Assembly (NCBI GenBank): GCA_938036785.1
Contig: CALHWE010000017.1
Span: 1 to 64,000 of the forward strand
Origin: an uncultured Candidatus Saccharibacteria bacterium
GTDB taxonomy: Bacteria > Patescibacteriota > Saccharimonadia > Saccharimonadales > Saccharimonadaceae
DNA length: 64,000 nucleotides
Direction: 5' to 3'
Shown here: positions 60,641 to 64,000 of the stretch, one piece after another
Numbering within the stretch: the first letter of the stretch is position 1
How the letters are laid out: each line of letters starts with the position of its first letter
The notes under the pieces: generated by a model
Seen by the model: only the letters and a program-made list of their open reading frames with translations
Database searches by the model: none
What the model was told of the DNA's origin: nothing
Translations under genes and position numbers: made by a program

Positions 60641-61072
60641 TTAGTTAGCCTGTCGAAGACGCTGGCAGCGTGGACAAATCCCTTGAATTTCGAACGTGTG
60701 CGAGGGCTCGGCGAGGTGATGAGCTTGAGCGATTGCCGCGATTAGCCGCTCGATCTCCTCATTCTCGGCAATATCAATCACCCGCCCACAGCGGCGGCAC
60801 GTTGCGTGGTGATGATGACGAATAAAGACATCGGTCAGCTCGAGCTGGTACTTCCAGCCAATCGGTAGTCGCTGGGCAATGCCAAGCTGCTCAAACAACT
60901 CCACGCAGCGGTACACACTCACGCGGTCGGCCACGGCAGTGTACTCGGCAAGCTGGCGCATCGTGCATGGCCCGTGCTGGTAGAGAGCACAAAATACTGC
61001 CCGTCGCACAGTAGTTACGCGGTAATGACGCTGGCGCAAGATAGTGGCAAATAGCTCGAGCGAATCATCCAT
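60641..61072 (-). CDS. Fur-family metal-responsive repressor (Fur/Zur/PerR type)
   Basis: A 143-residue regulator. The winged helix is at about 10-80 (YRVTTVRRAVFCAL, TADRVSVYRCVELFEQLGI-like). The metal region has HHHH at 86-89, CRRC at 92-95 and CPRC at 133-136; the four cysteines make the structural zinc site. I place the start at MDDSLELFA, 9 nt after TATACT on the minus strand; the frame is open 41 codons further, through the operator. A TTATTGCAA inverted repeat overlaps its -35 region, which points to autoregulation. The adjacent His-rich COG0523 gene makes zinc the most likely signal (Zur), an inference. Confidence 0.9.
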   Translation of the reverse strand: MDDSLELFATILRQRHYRVTTVRRAVFCALYQHGPCTMRQLAEYTAVADRVSVYRCVELFEQLGIAQRLPIGWKYQLELTDVFIRHHHHATCRRCGRVIDIAENEEIERLIAAIAQAHHLAEPSHTFEIQGICPRCQRLRQAN

Positions 61073-61081
61073 ACGAGCAAT

Positions 61082-61087
61082 AGTATA
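61082..61087 (-). promoter_or_regulatory. -10 box of the Fur-family gene, leaderless configuration
   Basis: TATACT on the minus strand, 9 nt before the ATG at 61072. Confidence 0.6.
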
Positions 61088-61091
61088 GCAC

Positions 61092-61114
61092 TTATTGCAA
61101 CAAATTTGCAATAA
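61092..61114. promoter_or_regulatory. Palindromic operator between the Fur-family gene and the SDR gene
   Basis: Perfect 9-bp inverted repeat TTATTGCAA / TTGCAATAA with spacer CAAAT. It starts 4 nt upstream of the Fur gene's -10 box and ends 15 nt upstream of the SDR gene's -10 box, covering both -35 regions, which is the expected place for a Fur-family repressor site. Confidence 0.75.
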
Positions 61115-61129
61115 TCTAAGAATCTCTCG

Positions 61130-61135
61130 TATCAT
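61130..61135 (+). promoter_or_regulatory. -10 box of the SDR-like gene, leaderless configuration
   Basis: TATCAT with 7 nt to the ATG at 61143. Confidence 0.45.
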
Positions 61136-61142
61136 ACGACCC

Positions 61143-62021
61143 ATGATACAGCAACCACTTATTATGATCACTGGCGCGAAAGTGACGCCAGCCAAACGGC
61201 ACTTTACCTCGCAGTTTGGACAAATCGAGTATCTGACCTATCAAGGGCAGCACTATAAAATGAACGCTGCCGCTGGCGTTGTGAAGCAGCTTACTGGGCA
61301 GTATGAGCTTTTGGTCGTAGGATACCAACCAGATGATGCGGCAATCTTTGCCGAGACGTGCGGCCTACCAACCAACCGTTTTATCCCAGCCGACCTGCGC
61401 CGCGCAGCTGATATCGAGCGGACCGCGAGCCAGGCAGCAGCTCTCCAGCAAGAGCTGGGTGCACCACTCTACGTTGTGCACTATGGCGGGGCATCAGATA
61501 CCAAGGCGGCATTGCCGCACAATAGTCTCCTTGCCCATACCTGGGATATGGAGGCAGCGGCTATCCCTGATTTGGTAGAAAATAATTGCGTCACATTGGT
61601 CAAACTGTTGCAGGCACTGCATCAGCACGGGGTATTTGCCCGCCAACCATACACCAAGGTTATGAGCATCACGGCCGCGGCAGCAGTGCGCGCCAAGGCT
61701 CATCTTGGCTTAGATGTAGCTCAGAAAGCGGCTGGCCATGGCTTGCTGCGCTCAATAGCCCTCGATCTTACGCCAGAGAATATCTTTATCACTGAGATCA
61801 TGCCAGGCAGTACCGACACTGGATTTTTTGACAACGACTACACAATGGATGAGGCGATCCGCGTCACGTGCGACCTTGGCTATGACAAAACGCCAGAGAC
61901 GTATCCACTCTTTACAGCTGAGCAAATCGGTGATGCAGTGAAGTATGTCATCACTGCACAGTGCAATGTGCGCGAGATTGCCCTCTTGCCGTATGGACAG
62001 TTCCCACATCTTGGCGCGTAG
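61143..62021 (+). CDS. Atypical short-chain dehydrogenase/reductase (SDR) fold protein
   Basis: A 292-residue Rossmann-like protein. It opens PLIMITGAKVTPAKRHF (no TGxxxGxG), has LYVVHYGGAS at the NNAG position, KVMSITAAAAVRAK, and LTPENIFITEIMPGSTDTGFF, the PG motif end of classical SDRs. The catalytic YxxxK is altered: the Lys in DVAQKAAG has Asp four residues before it instead of Tyr. So cofactor binding may remain but reductase chemistry is doubtful. I chose ATG 61143 over an ORF start 16 codons upstream because the latter lies in the operator/promoter. It shares that operator with the Fur-family gene. Confidence 0.75.
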   Translation: MIQQPLIMITGAKVTPAKRHFTSQFGQIEYLTYQGQHYKMNAAAGVVKQLTGQYELLVVGYQPDDAAIFAETCGLPTNRFIPADLRRAADIERTASQAAALQQELGAPLYVVHYGGASDTKAALPHNSLLAHTWDMEAAAIPDLVENNCVTLVKLLQALHQHGVFARQPYTKVMSITAAAAVRAKAHLGLDVAQKAAGHGLLRSIALDLTPENIFITEIMPGSTDTGFFDNDYTMDEAIRVTCDLGYDKTPETYPLFTAEQIGDAVKYVITAQCNVREIALLPYGQFPHLGA

Positions 62022-62145
62022 TTGGCCGTACGTGTGGCTTTGCGCCCTTTGCTCTGTAATAAACCTGCAATACTCGTGGTACAGCATTATAAAGAGTGGT
62101 GTGGGGGTTACTAACACATAATAAGAATAACCATAAGGAGAAACA

Positions 62146-63771
62146 ATGGAAAAATATAAACAGACATCATCGAATGATCATTCGCTTGAAGTGCTTGGGG
62201 TGCTTGGGCCACTCGGTGCAGGTAAAACGACAACGCTCAATCAGCTGATCGAACGTGTACCGCTCGATACAAGCTACGCAGTCGTGGTAAATGACGTCGG
62301 CCAGGACAATGTGGATGCGAGGCGGATTGCTCAGCACCCAGCTAATCGTAGTGAGCAGATTATTCCGCTCACGGCAGGCTGTATTGGCTGCTCGGATGCA
62401 ACGCAGTTCCAGGCGGCACTCGACCGTGTGCACGATGCTGGGGTAGACATGCTCTTCATTGAGCCAACCGGGATTGCGCCAGGGACGGAGATCGCTGAGG
62501 TGGTAAGCTCAAGTGGCTATGATTTCTCGGCCCTTGCCTTGGTTAACGCACGAACAGTATCACGCGACATGCATTATCAAGTGCTACCGAGCCAATTGGC
62601 GGTGGCAGACATTGTTGGTATAACGCACACTCCAAATGATAGAGCAGCACTCACAGTGATCGATTCTGTGCTCGAGCAATTACCTGCCTTGCCACCTGAG
62701 GTGGCTGTTGAGCTCATTCGTCCAGGTAGTACAGACTATACAGAGGTGCTGGCGAGGTTGCGCGGCGTAGAGCGGCAACTTCACCTTGGCCAGCGAGCAG
62801 TTGCCCAGGTGTGCGGCAGCCACTGCCATGACCATCATCACAGCCATGACCATTGCGATCACGACCATAATGTAAGTGCACAATCATTTGCTTTGCGCGG
62901 TGATGTTACCTCCGCACAGCTGCGCGATTTTCTTATGCCACTCACCCAAGACTCGAGCGCGCCACTCCTGCGGGCTAAGGGTGTGGCAGCAGGCAGGCGC
63001 TTTGACCTCGTGGGTGATGAGTGGAATGAGCAACCTGAGCCAGAAGGTGCGCCGCGTATCAATGTGATATTTGGTGGGCATATGCCGCAGCATGTAGCGA
63101 CAACAATGCAAGCGTTTGCCTGCCAGGAGGCGATGACGGTACAAGGGACGAAGAAAGACATCGTTGCCTCGGTGCGTGAGCTGCCGCTGGCTGACCGCAT
63201 TGCGATTATCGAGCAGCGAATCCAGCAATACCCCGCACCAATCAGTCGTGTGCATGGTGAGTTGATCACTGATTGCGAAGCAGATGAGGGCTACGAAATT
63301 GCCTTTTGGCGTCAGTCTGATGATATTCCGGATAATATCAAGCGCCAAGCTCTAGAGCGCTATCTGGCGTTTCGCCTAGCCGGTCTGAGTGAGCTGCAAA
63401 CACACCCTGAAGCGATTGCGCATGATGACGAAAAGCGTGCTTATTGGCAGCGGCGCTATGGTGCAACACTCGGCTGGAACTACTACCATCTCACCGATAT
63501 GATCGACCCAGCTATGCAACAGTGCATAACGGCCGCGCAGCCAGCTCAGCTGCTATGTGAAGGGTTCATGGCGCTTGAGCGTCTTACCTTTGATGAAGGC
63601 AGGGCAGAGGAAAAGCCAGAATTTGTCAGTGCGGTGCTGCGTGCGGCGCTGGCAGCAGAAGATGTGACCAGCGAGCAATGCCAGGCGGTACTGTGCCGCG
63701 GCCAGCTCCTCTCGGCGCAGCATCCAGAGTATGCACAGCGGTGGCAGCAAGCAGCTGCTTCTCTTGAGTAG
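62146..63771 (+). CDS. COG0523/CobW-type G3E GTPase, His-rich metallochaperone
   Basis: A 541-residue G3E GTPase. Walker A GPLGAGKTTT is at 21-30; the metal-binding GCIGC at 78-82 replaces the usual CxCC; EPTGIAPG (106-113) is Walker B-like. A His/Asp/Cys-rich loop (about 226-242) can bind zinc, and a CobW_C-type domain follows (SFALRGDVTSAQLRDFL). About 170 further residues (about 370-541) form an extra helical domain unknown to me. Known relatives (ZNG1, YeiR, CobW) insert or sort metals, often under Zur control. AAGGAG precedes the ATG. Located 124 nt after the SDR gene; TGCAATA in the gap resembles half of the operator. Confidence 0.88.
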   Translation: MEKYKQTSSNDHSLEVLGVLGPLGAGKTTTLNQLIERVPLDTSYAVVVNDVGQDNVDARRIAQHPANRSEQIIPLTAGCIGCSDATQFQAALDRVHDAGVDMLFIEPTGIAPGTEIAEVVSSSGYDFSALALVNARTVSRDMHYQVLPSQLAVADIVGITHTPNDRAALTVIDSVLEQLPALPPEVAVELIRPGSTDYTEVLARLRGVERQLHLGQRAVAQVCGSHCHDHHHSHDHCDHDHNVSAQSFALRGDVTSAQLRDFLMPLTQDSSAPLLRAKGVAAGRRFDLVGDEWNEQPEPEGAPRINVIFGGHMPQHVATTMQAFACQEAMTVQGTKKDIVASVRELPLADRIAIIEQRIQQYPAPISRVHGELITDCEADEGYEIAFWRQSDDIPDNIKRQALERYLAFRLAGLSELQTHPEAIAHDDEKRAYWQRRYGATLGWNYYHLTDMIDPAMQQCITAAQPAQLLCEGFMALERLTFDEGRAEEKPEFVSAVLRAALAAEDVTSEQCQAVLCRGQLLSAQHPEYAQRWQQAAASLE

Positions 63772-63811
63772 GTCTTATAAAGACTTTTGCGTAGCCTAAC
63801 TCATCCCATAT

Positions 63812-63846
63812 AAAACACCCCAGCCATCCCCTGGGGTGTTTTGTGT
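63812..63846. terminator. Bidirectional terminator
   Basis: AAAACACCCCAG (63812-63823) / CTGGGGTGTTTT (63831-63842): 12-bp stem with A run before and T run after, serving the GTPase gene and the convergent gene at the right edge. Confidence 0.85.
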
Positions 63847-63867
63847 TAAAGTTGGCCGGGCCTGAGC

Positions 63868-64000
63868 TTATTTTTTGATAAGCTTGAGGATAACCAGCAG
63901 CACAACTGCGCCAAAGAAGGCGGTCAGTAGGCTAGCGAAGTTAAAGCCAGTCAGCACATTGGCGTCGCCGCCCATCAGGCTTACCAGCCAGCCACCGAGC
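63868..64000 (-). CDS. GlsB/YeaQ/YmgE-like small membrane protein (5' end outside window)
   Basis: Reading the minus strand from the right edge gives about 43 codons ending TAA at 63868-63870: GGWLVSLMGGD, LTGFNFASLLTAFFGAVVLLVILKLIKK. A Gly-rich turn followed by a final hydrophobic helix and a Lys end is the C-terminal half of the transglycosylase-associated (GlsB/YeaQ) family, small three-helix stress-response membrane proteins. The frame is too short for most ORF lists because the gene is cut. Confidence 0.7.
   Translation of the reverse strand, partial: LGGWLVSLMGGDANVLTGFNFASLLTAFFGAVVLLVILKLIKK

Noticed and set aside
1..64000. tRNA, rRNA, CRISPR arrays, insertion sequences, prophage
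   Set aside because: No T-arm consensus in intergenic regions, no spaced repeats, no transposase, integrase or phage structural gene was found.

Overview
The window looks like chromosome from a member of the Patescibacteria/CPR, most likely Saccharibacteria (TM7). The reasons are the very compact gene layout, the absence of any biosynthetic pathway for small molecules, an actinobacterial/Gram-positive style cell-wall gene set (LCP protein, RpfB-like protein, 3D-domain protein, LysM-CHAP hydrolase, MltG, LAXTG-like anchor), a CPR-type FtsA-like/membrane-protein pair, and no insertion sequence, tRNA or CRISPR array. UGA is used as a normal stop codon, so the SR1/Gracilibacteria code (UGA=Gly) does not apply. 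The taxon is an inference from protein content, not from a marker gene tree.

Layout. 1-2.4 kb: tail of an unknown basic protein, then parA-parB. 2.5-10.5 kb: signal peptidase I, two small unknown genes, an LCP cell-wall ligase, an HtrA-type protease and a TY-Chap-like protein. 10.7-19.0 kb: a ten-gene surface polysaccharide operon (chain-length protein, priming sugar transferase, GT4, EpsG-like polymerase, GT14-like, GT2, pyruvyl transferase, flippase, VanZ). 19.2-19.55 kb: an apparently unannotated structured RNA with its own promoter and terminator. 20-29 kb: pyruvate kinase, a 1160-residue disordered tail-anchored protein, a UvrD/PcrA helicase and a short MurE-like ligase. 29.2-31.5 kb: an RpfB-like muralytic protein and a 3D-domain sister protein. 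31.5-38 kb: three minus-strand DNA-binding genes (one with a frame change inside a 9-nt repeat), a perfect 32-bp palindrome, a 181-nt stretch without one C, rsmA, a pgeF pseudogene with an in-frame TAA, a cupin and a small membrane protein. 38-45.3 kb: a duplicated-domain protein, metG-tatD-two unknowns, then a cysteine desulfurase, a DUF218 protein and mnmA (tRNA 2-thiolation). 45.5-48.7 kb: a wall-anchored surface protein and a truncated alaS. 48.8-60.4 kb: an unknown gene, FtsA-like protein, CPR membrane protein, ruvX, mltG, LysM-CHAP hydrolase, obg, an unknown protein and exonuclease I. 60.6-63.8 kb: a Fur-family regulator divergent from an atypical SDR and a His-rich COG0523 metallochaperone GTPase, with a palindromic operator between them; this reads as a metal (probably zinc) homeostasis module. 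The right edge cuts a small GlsB/YeaQ-like membrane gene.

Regulation. A recurring theme is a TATAAT-like -10 box ending only 6-10 nt before the start codon (for example pyk, metG, alaS, murE, rsmA, obg, pcrA, a GTG-started cysteine desulfurase). These starts cannot have a Shine-Dalgarno sequence on the transcript, so leaderless initiation is predicted for most operon heads, while internal operon genes carry purine-rich ribosome binding sites or overlap the preceding gene.

Functions here come from motifs read by eye and from family knowledge; no database search was run.
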